Positions 1 to 7,909 of a stretch of 64,000 bases of DNA are shown one piece after another. This stretch comes from Hyphomicrobiales bacterium. GTDB lineage: Bacteria > Pseudomonadota > Alphaproteobacteria > Rhizobiales > Rhizobiaceae. The first letter of the stretch is position 1. Each line of letters starts with the position of its first letter. Under the pieces are notes generated by a model. That model was not told where the DNA came from and did no database searches. It was given only the letters and a program-made list of their open reading frames with translations. The DNA lies in assembly GCA_900471525.1 (NCBI GenBank), contig UCEZ01000015.1:62001-126000 (forward strand), written 5' to 3'. The position numbers and the translations under genes were made by a program.

Positions 1-86
1 CGTGAACTGTCGGGCGCATGTTTCCTCCGAGAAGGAGGCTTAGAGGAAAATTTGATGTACGTAAATCAAAAAATACGTATCGATAT

Positions 87-108
87 AAAAGCGCCGTTGG
101 TTTGGCGC
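87..108 (-). terminator. Rho-independent terminator after the metallophosphoesterase gene
   Basis: Read on the - strand, GCGCC and GGCGC arms (91-95 and 104-108) close an 8-base loop. They are followed by TTTT and then an AT-rich stretch. The hairpin lies 19 bases past the stop codon of the gene ending at 127. The rest of bases 1-126 shows only a short CCTCC/GGAGG inverted pair near 26-40 and no gene. Confidence 0.55.
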
Positions 109-126
109 AATCGGCCGTACTGCGGA

Positions 127-1260
127 TCAGGTAAAACGCTTGCTGAAAGCCTTTAGGAAGGTCACCTCGCCCGTGGTTCCCTGCGCCTGCGCGAGGACGA
201 CATCCATATATTGATTGGTAACGTGAACGACCGCAAAGCCGCCCTTGAAGGTGGCGATCGACTTGAACAGATCGAGCCCAACCTGTTTGTAGATCATTGG
301 CGTGTCGTGCTCGTGCCCGTGGAACAGACCGACGACGTTGTAGCCCTGCAACGTCGCCAGCAACGCGGCGCGTTCGTCGTCACCCCACCAGTGAGCATGC
401 CCGGCCCCCTGGTCGTCAAAGGTCATCTTCGCGGGATCCCATTTCTCCAACGAGAAGGAATCCCAGCCGTAGTGTTGGAACACCACCACCGGCCGTCCGT
501 CGGCCGCCGAATTGGCAAGGTCCTGTTTCAACCAATCCAGCCCGCTAATGGCACCCTTGTTGGTATCGCCGCCGAAACGCTGAAGCTGCACCAGATGCAG
601 ACCACCCCAGTCCCAGGAATAATTGTCGGATTCGATATCATAATTCGCAACCGCCACCGGCGGCTTGTAGAATACGGTCTGGCGATGATTGAGCTCGACA
701 TAGTCACGCAGTTCGCGGCGGTACCAGTCGATATGCGGCGGTGCGCCGTCCTGATCGAGATCATGGTTGCCAAGGCCGTTATAGACGGGAAAGTGCACGC
801 GGTCCGGCCCCATGCCCTGCTGGTATCGGCTGGAGAACTGCAGCAACTGGTGGCCTTCACCCGGAACCTTCACCTGACCGCCGCCATCGTCCGTCATATC
901 GCCGCCGATGACGATGCCGAGTGGTGTCGCGATCTTTCGCCCGGCACCGGCAAGACCGGTCGCCACACCGTCGATTTCCCTCGGCCACCTGTGTTCGGTG
1001 ATACGATTGACTGCCGCGACATGACGGAGAAGGTTGGCATCGGTCTTTCCCTCCTCTGCGCAATTGGGACTGAGCGTGCCGCCGGAAACGAGGCAGGTGT
1101 GGACATCGGCGGCGAATAGGAACGTCGCATCAATCGGTGGCCAGGCCGGCTTTGCCGCCGCCGCTGAGATGGCCGGACTGGCTGACGAGATCACGCCGAG
1201 GCTGAGGAGATTGGTAAGAAGTGATCGCCTGGAGAGCGGAGGGAATGTATGACCGTCCAT
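127..1260 (-). CDS. Tat-exported calcineurin-like metallophosphoesterase
   Basis: A 377-residue protein with the ordered motifs of the calcineurin-like metallophosphoesterase fold: DVH (52-54), GGD (119-121), GNHD (164-167), FQHYG (261-265) and GHEH (315-318). These ligate a two-metal centre that hydrolyses phosphomono- or diesters; the substrate cannot be read from sequence. The N-terminus has a twin-arginine type signal (SRRSLL at 10-15, then a hydrophobic stretch and Ala-rich end near 35), so export to the periplasm through Tat is expected. The start is ATG at 1260. No free Shine-Dalgarno is seen, because the preceding bases form the 3' arm of the hairpin at 1263-1296. It is encoded on the same strand as the upstream efflux pair, but that hairpin probably separates the transcripts. 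Confidence 0.85.
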   Translation of the reverse strand: MDGHTFPPLSRRSLLTNLLSLGVISSASPAISAAAAKPAWPPIDATFLFAADVHTCLVSGGTLSPNCAEEGKTDANLLRHVAAVNRITEHRWPREIDGVATGLAGAGRKIATPLGIVIGGDMTDDGGGQVKVPGEGHQLLQFSSRYQQGMGPDRVHFPVYNGLGNHDLDQDGAPPHIDWYRRELRDYVELNHRQTVFYKPPVAVANYDIESDNYSWDWGGLHLVQLQRFGGDTNKGAISGLDWLKQDLANSAADGRPVVVFQHYGWDSFSLEKWDPAKMTFDDQGAGHAHWWGDDERAALLATLQGYNVVGLFHGHEHDTPMIYKQVGLDLFKSIATFKGGFAVVHVTNQYMDVVLAQAQGTTGEVTFLKAFSKRFT

Positions 1261-1262
1261 GC

Positions 1263-1296
1263 AAAATGCCCTGAAGGTTTGCCTTCAGGGCATTTT
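1263..1296 (-). terminator. Perfect 15-bp hairpin between efflux gene and phosphoesterase gene
   Basis: AAAATGCCCTGAAGG (1263-1277) and its exact complement (1282-1296) enclose a 4-base loop. On the - strand the hairpin ends in GGGCATTTT, like an intrinsic terminator, and lies 49 bases after the MFS stop codon. Its 3' arm is only two bases from the phosphoesterase ATG, so it also covers that gene's ribosome-binding region. The shape would work on either strand. Confidence 0.75.
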
Positions 1297-1344
1297 GGCC
1301 GATGAAAGCCACGACGTATAGACGGGATGCAGAGTTCCGAACAG

Positions 1345-2940
1345 TTAGTGGCCCCCGCCTCCGCCACCCGTCGGCGCTGCTTGCGGCTTCTTGATCAGGA
1401 AGGCGCAGAAGACCAGAGCGCCGAACAGGGCGGTGAGGATCAGGAAGACATCGATGAACGACATGATGATCGCCTGCTGCGTCACCATGCCCGACAGCTT
1501 CTGGATCGCGATCGTCGCGCCATCGAGACCGTGCGAATTGTACTTGGCGATCATGTTGTTCATCTGGTCCATGGCTTCGGGATTGCCCCATTGGACATGT
1601 TCCTGCAGCCGGGCGTAATGCTCCTCCTGGCGCTGCGTCAGAATGGTGTTGATCGCAGCGAGACCGACGGCGCCGCCGAGATTACGCGTCAGGTTGAAGA
1701 GGCCGGAAGCGCCACGGACACGTTCCGGCGACAAAGTACCGAGCGCGACGTTGTTGATCGGCACCATGCACATCATCAGTCCGAAACCGCGCAGGATCTG
1801 CGGCACGAGCAGTTCGTAAAAATCCCAGTCGGCCGTGAGCGAACTCATCATCCAGGTACCGGCGGCAAAGCTTGAAAAGCCGATGGCCATCATGATGCGC
1901 GGGTCGAGCTTGGTCGATACCTTGCCGGCGATGGGCGCGGTGCAGAACATCGCAAGGCCCGAGACGAACATCGTCTCGCCGATCATCAGCGAATCATAGC
2001 CGCGGATCCGACCGAGATAGACCGGATAGAGATAGGTCAGGCCGTAGAGCCCGATGCCCATGACGAACGAGAACAGAGACCCGAAGGCGAAATTTCGGTT
2101 GGCGAAGGCCCTGAGATCGACAATGGGGAAATCGACCTTGAAGGCACGATAGAAGAAGACCAGCGCCCCGATCGCGGATGCGATCGCGGCGATGAAGATA
2201 GTTTCGTCGCTGAACCAGTCATTCTTGTTGCCTTCCTCCAGCACGTATTCCAGCGTGCCGAGGAAAACCGCCATCGACAACAGGCCCCACCAGTCGAATT
2301 TCTTGAACAGGCTCAGTTCCGGCTTGTCGAAATCGATGAAATTCCAGGTGACGATGGTGACGATGATGCCCGGAATGACGTTGATGAGGAACAGCCAGTG
2401 CCAGGAGAAGGCATGGCTGAGATAGCCGCCGACCGTCGGGCCGATCGTCGGCGCCAGCGTCGCGACAAGACCGATGATCGGCGAGACGATGCTGCGCTTG
2501 GACGGCGGGAAGATCGTAAAGGCGGCAGCAAAGACCGACGGGATCATGCCGCCGCCGATGAAACCCTGCAGCGCCCGGTAGACGATCATCTGGTCGATAT
2601 TGGTGGCCGTCGCAGCAAGGGCGCTGGCTGCGGTAAAGCCGGCGGCGGAGACGGAAAACAGCACGCGCGTGGAGACGATCCGCGCCAGCGTGCCCGACAG
2701 CGGGATCATGATGACTTCAGCGATCAGATAGGCCGTCTGCACCCAGGCAACCTCGTCGGAACCGGCCGATAGTCCCGCCTGGATTTCAGCGAGAGAGGCC
2801 GAGACGATCTGGATGTCGAGGATCGACATGAACATGCCGAAGACCATCGCGAAAAAGGCGATCAGCCGTTTCGGATCCATCTTCTCTTCCGCGCGGGCGG
2901 CAGGAAGCGGCATCGTACCCGCTGTTACAGTGGCAGCCAT
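1345..2940 (-). CDS. DHA2-family MFS drug efflux permease (EmrB type)
   Basis: A 531-residue integral membrane protein of the 14-helix DHA2 drug:H+ antiporter group. Helix 1 carries the LDIQIV region. A motif-A-like loop (GTLARIVSTR) and the antiporter motif C (LAPTIGPTVGGYL, around residues 160-175) are present. It should be the inner-membrane pump of a tripartite exporter, driven by the proton gradient, with the HlyD-type adaptor encoded just upstream on the same strand (140-base gap). AGGAG lies 9 bases before ATG 2940. The C-terminus ends in a Gly/His-rich tail. Control by the divergent TetR protein is likely because two operator-like palindromes lie before the adaptor gene. Substrates are unknown; the outer-membrane partner is not adjacent. 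Confidence 0.92.
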   Translation of the reverse strand: MAATVTAGTMPLPAARAEEKMDPKRLIAFFAMVFGMFMSILDIQIVSASLAEIQAGLSAGSDEVAWVQTAYLIAEVIMIPLSGTLARIVSTRVLFSVSAAGFTAASALAATATNIDQMIVYRALQGFIGGGMIPSVFAAAFTIFPPSKRSIVSPIIGLVATLAPTIGPTVGGYLSHAFSWHWLFLINVIPGIIVTIVTWNFIDFDKPELSLFKKFDWWGLLSMAVFLGTLEYVLEEGNKNDWFSDETIFIAAIASAIGALVFFYRAFKVDFPIVDLRAFANRNFAFGSLFSFVMGIGLYGLTYLYPVYLGRIRGYDSLMIGETMFVSGLAMFCTAPIAGKVSTKLDPRIMMAIGFSSFAAGTWMMSSLTADWDFYELLVPQILRGFGLMMCMVPINNVALGTLSPERVRGASGLFNLTRNLGGAVGLAAINTILTQRQEEHYARLQEHVQWGNPEAMDQMNNMIAKYNSHGLDGATIAIQKLSGMVTQQAIIMSFIDVFLILTALFGALVFCAFLIKKPQAAPTGGGGGGH

Positions 2941-3080
2941 CGGCTTTGCTCCTGGCGCGGTTCACGTTCGGGCGAACGGACCGGCCATCGTGATCATGAA
3001 AAATGGTGCATGTCCTGGCGCATCTGCCCGGGACGTTTATCAACCGTTGAAGCCGCGCCTCAAATGGCGCGGCACCCGGA

Positions 3081-4307
3081 TCACTTGACCGCCGCGGTAT
3101 CCTGCGTCTTCGGCGCGGTGCGGGTATCGACGTCGACGACCACGCTCAGGCCCGCATGCAGGCGACCGCTGTCCAGCACTTCCTTCGGGAAGACGATGCG
3201 AACCGGAACGCGCTGGATCACCTTGGTGAAGTTGCCCGTGGCATTTTCGGCCGGCAGCAGCGAGAAAACCGAACCGGAGGCCGGCGAGATCGACTGGACA
3301 GTGCCGACGATCGGCTCTTCGTCGAAGGCATCCACGTGGATGTTGACCTTCGAGCCCGGAACCATATGGGCGATCTGCGTTTCCTTGAAATTGGCGTCGA
3401 TATAAAGCTGATCGACCGGGACCAGAGCCGCCAGACGCTGACCTGCCGATACGAGGTCGCCGTCCTGAACGGCAAGATTGCCGATGATGCCATCATAAGG
3501 CGCTTTCAGAACCGTGAAACCCAGATCGCGCTCGGCCTTGTCATGGGCAAGCTCCAGTGACCGGATGGTGCTTTCGGCCTCGGCGCGCTGCGCGACCAGA
3601 ACAGCGATGTTGGCCTTGGCAGTCGCGATGCTGGCATCCGCACCGATGAGATTGGCCTTGGCCTGATCGAGCGCAACCTTGGCATCATCGAGGGAGGCGA
3701 CCGTCCCGACAGCCTTTGACTGGAGGTCACTGGCACGCGCGAGCGTGATTTCGGCACCCCGGACGGTCGCCTCAAGGGCGGTTTTCTGCGCCTGCGCCTG
3801 CTGGACACTGGCCTCGGCACCAGCGATCTGCGCATCGAAGCGCTTGAGCGACAGCTTTTCCGTATCGATCTGCGCCTGCGACTGGTCGGCCGCAATGCGG
3901 TAATCTTCCTTGTCGAGCGTGATCAGCGCGTCGCCGGCCTTGACGTGCTGGTTGGCGACGACATTGACCTTCTCGATATAGCCGGACACCTTCGGCGAGA
4001 TCGAAGCAATATCGCCTTCGATATAGGCATCGTCCGTCGAGATCATGAAGCGGCCGTTGGTCCACCATTCATAGCCGTACCAGCCGCCTGCAGCGAACGC
4101 AGCCAGCACGATCACCGGCATCAGGAACTTGCGGCGCTTGGGAGCGGGCTTCTCCGCGGCAACAGCCGCCTGCGGCGCCGCTTGCGCTTCGGCTGCCGGC
4201 TCGGTTACGTTCTTGGCCTCGGGGGCCTCGATCTGCTCGCTGGGCGCCTCGAAATCGTCGCCGACGGGACGAACATGGGCGGCACCGGATTTGCTTGAAA
4301 CTGACAT
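3081..4307 (-). CDS. HlyD/EmrA-family membrane fusion adaptor
   Basis: A 408-residue periplasmic adaptor with a cytosolic acidic, Ala/Pro-rich N-terminal 60 residues. One membrane helix follows (about 62-80), then DDAYIEGDIASISPKVSG, which begins the lipoyl/barrel-sandwich half, a long coiled-coil hairpin (about 140-260), and the second lipoyl half (APYDGIIGNLAVQDGD). It should bridge the EmrB-like pump to an outer-membrane channel such as TolC or a NodT-family protein. It is first in the operon with the MFS gene. ATG 4307 is 30 bases from the nearer operator palindrome, consistent with repression by the TetR protein encoded on the other strand. Confidence 0.92.
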   Translation of the reverse strand: MSVSSKSGAAHVRPVGDDFEAPSEQIEAPEAKNVTEPAAEAQAAPQAAVAAEKPAPKRRKFLMPVIVLAAFAAGGWYGYEWWTNGRFMISTDDAYIEGDIASISPKVSGYIEKVNVVANQHVKAGDALITLDKEDYRIAADQSQAQIDTEKLSLKRFDAQIAGAEASVQQAQAQKTALEATVRGAEITLARASDLQSKAVGTVASLDDAKVALDQAKANLIGADASIATAKANIAVLVAQRAEAESTIRSLELAHDKAERDLGFTVLKAPYDGIIGNLAVQDGDLVSAGQRLAALVPVDQLYIDANFKETQIAHMVPGSKVNIHVDAFDEEPIVGTVQSISPASGSVFSLLPAENATGNFTKVIQRVPVRIVFPKEVLDSGRLHAGLSVVVDVDTRTAPKTQDTAAVK

Positions 4308-4336
4308 ATTGCACTACCAGCCCTGATATGAGAAAT

Positions 4337-4359
4337 TCGAACCGAACCGTTCAGTTCGA
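4337..4359. promoter_or_regulatory. Operator-like palindrome 1 in the efflux/TetR intergenic region
   Basis: TCGAAC (4337-4342) and GTTCGA (4354-4359) flank an 11-base centre. Read on the - strand, 4359 to 4342 gives TCGAACTGAACGGTTCGG, which matches the second palindrome at 4397-4414 in 15 of 18 positions. It lies directly against the TTGACA box of the TetR promoter, where a bound repressor would block both directions. Confidence 0.65.
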
Positions 4360-4388
4360 TTGACATAGTGCGATTTCGATCGCATATC
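4360..4388 (+). promoter_or_regulatory. Sigma-70-type promoter for the TetR gene
   Basis: TTGACA at 4360-4365, a 17-base spacer, and CATATC at 4383-4388 as a partial -10 box. It sits between the two operator palindromes, as expected for an autoregulated TetR gene. Confidence 0.5.
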
Positions 4389-4396
4389 AAGTCAAA

Positions 4397-4414
4397 TCGA
4401 ACCAAACGGTTCGA
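4397..4414. promoter_or_regulatory. Operator-like palindrome 2 (TetR site)
   Basis: TCGAACCAAACGGTTCGA has perfect 7-base arms (4397-4403 and 4408-4414) around AAAC. It overlaps the expected transcription start of the TetR gene and shares its sequence with palindrome 1 on the opposite strand. The inferred ligand is the TetR protein encoded at 4436. Confidence 0.7.
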
Positions 4415-4435
4415 AAAGTTAACGACGAGACAACA

Positions 4436-5140
4436 ATGTCCGCACAAAACGAAAAATTGGCAGAAACAGCAGGTACCCTCGACTGTCCCGGCGAAGCCTA
4501 TTCCCTTTCCGGCCGCCGTGCCGCCGGCGAGGATCCAGCGAAGCGCGAGCAAATCATCGAGGGCGCAAAACGCGTTTTCATGAGCGTTGGCTTCGATGCG
4601 GCCAGCATGAACGACATAACCCGGGAAGCAGGCGTTTCCAAGGGAACGATCTACGTCTATTTCGAGAACAAGGAAGACCTGTTTTCGGCGATGATCGAAA
4701 AGGAGCGGGCGCGCTTCCTTGCGGCAGTTCGCACAGTGTTGGCCGCCCATGAGGATGTCGAAACCGGCCTTTATAAATTCGGCGTCAGCTTCGTTACGCA
4801 TATGACCGATGAAAAGGTGATCAACGCGATGCGCACCGTTCTCGGCGTCCGCGATCGCATGCCCGATCTGTGCAAGCGCTTCTTCAAAGGGCCGGAAAAC
4901 CTGCGGACGGTCATCCAGGAGTTCCTGGAGCACCAGGTCGACATCGGCAGCCTGAAGATCGATGATTTCGACTTGGCGGCAGGCCAGTTTCTCGACCTTT
5001 CCAGTGGCGGTTTCTTCAAATTCCGCCTTTTCGGAACCATGGAGACCGCGCCACCGCCGGAGGAAATTGATCGCGTCATCAGCGGCGCCGTTCGCGTCTT
5101 CATGGCCGCCTACGGAGTAAGACAGACGACAACGGCCTGA
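4436..5140 (+). CDS. TetR/AcrR-family transcriptional repressor of the efflux pair
   Basis: A 234-residue regulator. The N-terminal helix-turn-helix spans about residues 38-84 (EQIIEGAKRVF, then ITREAGVSKGTIYVYFENKE), which is typical of TetR/AcrR proteins; the remainder is the ligand-binding and dimer region. The first 30 or so residues are an extra tail not needed by the fold, so translation could start further in. It is divergent from the HlyD-MFS pair, with two closely related palindromes between them. The simplest reading is local repression relieved by an efflux substrate. The inducer cannot be deduced. Confidence 0.9.
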   Translation: MSAQNEKLAETAGTLDCPGEAYSLSGRRAAGEDPAKREQIIEGAKRVFMSVGFDAASMNDITREAGVSKGTIYVYFENKEDLFSAMIEKERARFLAAVRTVLAAHEDVETGLYKFGVSFVTHMTDEKVINAMRTVLGVRDRMPDLCKRFFKGPENLRTVIQEFLEHQVDIGSLKIDDFDLAAGQFLDLSSGGFFKFRLFGTMETAPPPEEIDRVISGAVRVFMAAYGVRQTTTA

Positions 5141-5237
5141 AAGGCTGCGGGCACGCCGGCATCAATCTAGCAACCACGATCAAATGCGCTCCTGCGATTG
5201 GCGCTAAGACGGTATCCGGTTTGCTGCGGGAGGTTGG

Positions 5238-6077
5238 ATGAATGCTATCAGCAAGGCGCTTTGGTTCATAGAGAGCCATTACGCCAGGGATATTTCGCTG
5301 GAGGAAATCGCGGAGACGGCGGGGCTTTCCCGCTATCACCTGTCGCGCGTCTTCGGCCTGGCAACGGGCTGTTCCATCAGTGGTTATATCAGGGCACGGC
5401 GCTTGAGCGCGGCGGCTCTGTCGCTTGCCGGTGGCGCATCCAGCATCCTCGCAGTCGCCCTTGATGCGGGCTACAGCTCGCATGAAGCCTTCACCCGTGC
5501 CTTCCGCGATCATTTCGGCGTGACGCCGGAAGAGGTCCGCAACCGGGGGCATATCGGCGATCTCGAGCTCATGGAGCCTATCCGCATGAACACCGCACCT
5601 CTCCCCAAACTTGACGAACCCCGTTTTGAAACCAGCCCAGCCATGCTGATGGCAGGACTGCAGCAGACCTACAAATATGGCGGCAATGCCGGCATTCCCT
5701 CGTTATGGCAGCAGTTCAACGAGCATTTCGGCGCTATACCCGGCCAGATCGGCAATGTTGCCTACGGCATCTGCACGCAGGAGGAAGGCCAGGACAGCAG
5801 CTTCCAATACATGTCGGCCGTCGAGGTTCGCGACACCAGCGAATTACCCGAAGGGTTTGAGAGCCTGAAGCTTCCCGCCCAGACCTACGCGATCTTTGCC
5901 CATCGCGGCCACATATCGGGCATCAGCGCCACATGCCACGTGATCTTTACCGAATGGCTTCCCAAATCAGGCTACAAGCACACCGGGCTTCCGGACCTGA
6001 TGGAGCGCTATGACGACCGGTTCGATCCCCGAACAGGCATGGGGCTCACCGAAATCTGGATTCCGGTGAAGAGTTAA
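5238..6077 (+). CDS. AraC-family regulator with GyrI-like effector domain
   Basis: 279 residues: an N-terminal AraC-type double helix-turn-helix (about 1-105, including ISLEEIAETAGLSRYHLSRV and the second helix pair ending at FGVTPEEVR), followed by a GyrI-like/effector-binding domain (about 125-279). This is the Rob/SoxS-related layout in which the small-molecule domain is C-terminal. GGGAGG lies 6-7 bases before ATG 5238. It is a single gene downstream of the TetR gene; targets are unknown. Confidence 0.88.
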   Translation: MNAISKALWFIESHYARDISLEEIAETAGLSRYHLSRVFGLATGCSISGYIRARRLSAAALSLAGGASSILAVALDAGYSSHEAFTRAFRDHFGVTPEEVRNRGHIGDLELMEPIRMNTAPLPKLDEPRFETSPAMLMAGLQQTYKYGGNAGIPSLWQQFNEHFGAIPGQIGNVAYGICTQEEGQDSSFQYMSAVEVRDTSELPEGFESLKLPAQTYAIFAHRGHISGISATCHVIFTEWLPKSGYKHTGLPDLMERYDDRFDPRTGMGLTEIWIPVKS

Positions 6078-6082
6078 CGGTA

Positions 6083-6182
6083 TCAAGGCCCGCCTGACCG
6101 GCTTTCGACGCTTGCCTTGACCTCATTTCCGCATACATAGAGGACATCCGTTTCGCCCGCGCTGCCCATCGGCTGCGCGGGC
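6083..6182 (+). promoter_or_regulatory. Two stem-loops in the terC leader
   Basis: TCAAGGC (6083-6089) pairs with GCCTTGA (6114-6120). A second, strong stem pairs GCCCGCGC (6155-6162) with GCGCGGGC (6175-6182). The first may end the AraC transcript; the second lies about 25 bases before the terC ribosome-binding site. The terC family is often under manganese riboswitches, but I could not match the yybP-ykoY conserved core here, so this is only reported as structure. Confidence 0.35.
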
Positions 6183-6224
6183 TCCCCGTATGTGCACCTT
6201 GAATCGAGGAAGGAACCACCCCCG

Positions 6225-6974
6225 ATGCAGGATATTTTGCTCCTGATGCAAGATCCGACTGCCTGGATTGCCCTGATTACGCTGATCGTGATGGAAGTCG
6301 TGCTCGGCATAGACAACCTCATCTTCATCTCGATCCTGACCAACAAGCTGCCGCCGGAAAACCGGGAAAGCGCCCGCCGCATCGGCATCGGCCTGGCTCT
6401 GGTCATGCGACTGGCGCTGCTTGGAACCGTCGCCTGGATCGTGCAACTGACGACGCCGGTCTTCGAAGCGTTCGGCCATGGCTTCTCCTGGAAGGATATG
6501 ATCCTGATTGCCGGCGGCCTGTTCCTCGTCTGGAAGGCCACCAAGGAAATCCACCACAACGTCGATCCCGCGGACCATGAAGAAGACTTCATCGCCAGCT
6601 CTGTGACGACGGGCTTTACCGCTGCGATCGGCCAGATCCTGCTGCTCGACCTGGTATTTTCCGTCGACAGCATCATCACCGCCGTCGGCATGACACCGCA
6701 TCTGCCGATCATGGTGGTCTCCGTTATTGTCGCCGTCACCGTCATGCTGGTCGCCTCCGGCCCGCTCGCCCGCTTCATCGAGAAGAACCCGACCATCGTC
6801 ATGCTGGCGCTCGGCTTCCTGCTGATGATCGGTACGACCCTGATCGCCGAGGGCATGGGCATGCACGTGCCAAAGGGTTACGTCTACGCCGCCATGGCTT
6901 TCTCGGCACTGGTCGAAGTGCTCAACATGCTGTCGCGCCGCAAGCGGCAGAAGGAAAAGGCTGCAAAACACTGA
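6225..6974 (+). CDS. TerC-family integral membrane protein
   Basis: 249 residues with about seven membrane helices. It carries the family signature acidic segments [14 protein letters not shown] (helix 1-2) and [17 protein letters not shown] (mid-protein), which place Asp/Asn residues within the membrane. TerC relatives include tellurite-resistance proteins and the Alx/MeeF group of Mn2+ exporters, so metal efflux is the most likely role; this is family knowledge, not shown here. GAGGAAGGA sits about 11 bases before ATG 6225, which is preferred over the upstream GTG at 6192. A clear terminator follows, so it appears to be monocistronic. Confidence 0.88.
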   Translation: MQDILLLMQDPTAWIALITLIVMEVVLGIDNLIFISILTNKLPPENRESARRIGIGLALVMRLALLGTVAWIVQLTTPVFEAFGHGFSWKDMILIAGGLFLVWKATKEIHHNVDPADHEEDFIASSVTTGFTAAIGQILLLDLVFSVDSIITAVGMTPHLPIMVVSVIVAVTVMLVASGPLARFIEKNPTIVMLALGFLLMIGTTLIAEGMGMHVPKGYVYAAMAFSALVEVLNMLSRRKRQKEKAAKH

Positions 6975-7018
6975 TCATGCGATCAGGATCGGGGCTACCG
7001 TCCCGATTTCGATGTGAG

Positions 7019-7057
7019 AGAGGGAGCGCATCCATTTGGCTGCGCTCCCTCTTTTTT
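7019..7057 (+). terminator. Rho-independent terminator of terC
   Basis: AGAGGGAGCGCA (7019-7030) and TGCGCTCCCTCT (7041-7052) form a perfect 12-bp stem with a 10-base loop, followed by a run of T to 7057. It is 45 bases after the terC stop and directly before the convergent VOC gene, so it may serve both strands. Confidence 0.9.
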
Positions 7058-7067
7058 GGTTATGACG

Positions 7068-7448
7068 TCAGGCATCCGCGCGATGGGCAAATTCCACCAG
7101 GATATTGCCGGGAATGACGGCATAGAACGCATAGGCACCGTGCATGTTTCGCGGCGCGGCCATCGAAAAGCCAGTCGTTGCAAGCTTTCCGAATATGCCA
7201 TCCACCTCAGCGGAACTCTCCAGGAGAAAGCCGATATGGTAGGTCTGGGCGTTCAGCGCCATCTGATCGGCGCCACCGAGTTTTTCGATCGGCGAGCTGA
7301 TGACGAAGACCATGCCGAAGCCGTCCGTCAGACGGTAAAACTGATCGTTGCCGCGTTTCTCTACCAGCAGAAAATCGAGATGATCGAGGAAGAAAGTCGC
7401 CGTCGCAGCAACGTCGGCGCTATAAAGGTCGATATGATTCAATCGCAT
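7068..7448 (-). CDS. VOC (glyoxalase/bleomycin-resistance fold) protein
   Basis: 126 residues with the paired beta-alpha-beta pattern of the vicinal-oxygen-chelate fold: an N-terminal MRLNHIDLYSADVAATATFF, a middle DGFGMVFVISSP strand pair, and a C-terminal half ending IPGNILVEFAH, where a Glu is a likely metal ligand. Substrate unknown. The start is ATG 7448; an upstream in-frame extension to 7589 lacks homology-like features. GGAG lies about 8 bases before this ATG, but inside an inverted repeat (7449-7490) that could hide it. Confidence 0.75.
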   Translation of the reverse strand: MRLNHIDLYSADVAATATFFLDHLDFLLVEKRGNDQFYRLTDGFGMVFVISSPIEKLGGADQMALNAQTYHIGFLLESSAEVDGIFGKLATTGFSMAAPRNMHGAYAFYAVIPGNILVEFAHRADA

Positions 7449-7490
7449 GTGCAATCTCCGTTTTTTCAAAAAATACACGGCGGATTGCAC
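7449..7490 (-). promoter_or_regulatory. Inverted repeat enclosing the VOC gene ribosome-binding site
   Basis: GTGCAATC (7449-7456) and GATTGCAC (7483-7490) are exact complements directly abutting the VOC ATG. Inside, CCG and CGG plus T6 and A6 tracts can add pairing. In the - strand mRNA the Shine-Dalgarno GGAG lies at the inner edge of the 3' arm. It could be an RNA hairpin that limits translation or a DNA operator. Confidence 0.5.
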
Positions 7491-7690
7491 GAAACCGAAG
7501 GCACAGCCCGCCGCAGACCGACGCGGATGCGCCGGGACTACGCCGCGGGTTCGAACATATGTCCGAGCAGAGCTTGGGGTATCCCTCAAGGGACCGGGCT
7601 TACCATATCCGGTCCTGCCTTTTTCGACACTCCTCTCCTAATCGAGAGAAGCCATTTTTGCAACAATCCGAGACGGCTGAATCCCGCATC

Positions 7691-7719
7691 AAAAAGCCCC
7701 GGGATATCGATCCCGGGGC
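7691..7719 (-). terminator. Terminator in the 461-base gap between VOC and SRPBCC genes
   Basis: GCCCCGGGAT and ATCCCGGGGC (7696-7705 and 7710-7719) form a perfect 10-bp stem with an ATCG loop. On the - strand it is followed by TTTTT (7695-7691), so it terminates leftward transcription, most likely from the SRPBCC gene ending at 7910. In the rest of 7491-7909 I see no credible gene or RNA. Confidence 0.8.
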
Positions 7720-7909
7720 AATTCGACATATGCGTGTAGTGAGGATACGAAGCCGAAGGGGTAAGAAGCTCGCCTGCCTTTTCGTTGGCCGCGAAGAGAA
7801 ACCGGAAAAATCTCCGCGTTCTCCATCTCCCTCGGGTCCGGTTGTCACAGCCCCGCACTCCTCGTGAGGAAAACGGTTCAAACCAACAATGGTTCCCGGT
7901 TTTTGCGTC

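Noticed and set aside
4205..4933. 242-codon open frame on the - strand across the TetR region
   Set aside because: It covers the operators and the TetR gene, and has no recognisable domain.
6083..6224. yybP-ykoY manganese riboswitch before terC
   Set aside because: Stems exist, but the conserved loop sequences could not be matched.
7540..7570. tRNA T-arm-like GGGTTCGAAC sequence
   Set aside because: The flanking bases do not pair as a T-stem and no acceptor, D or anticodon stem fits around it.
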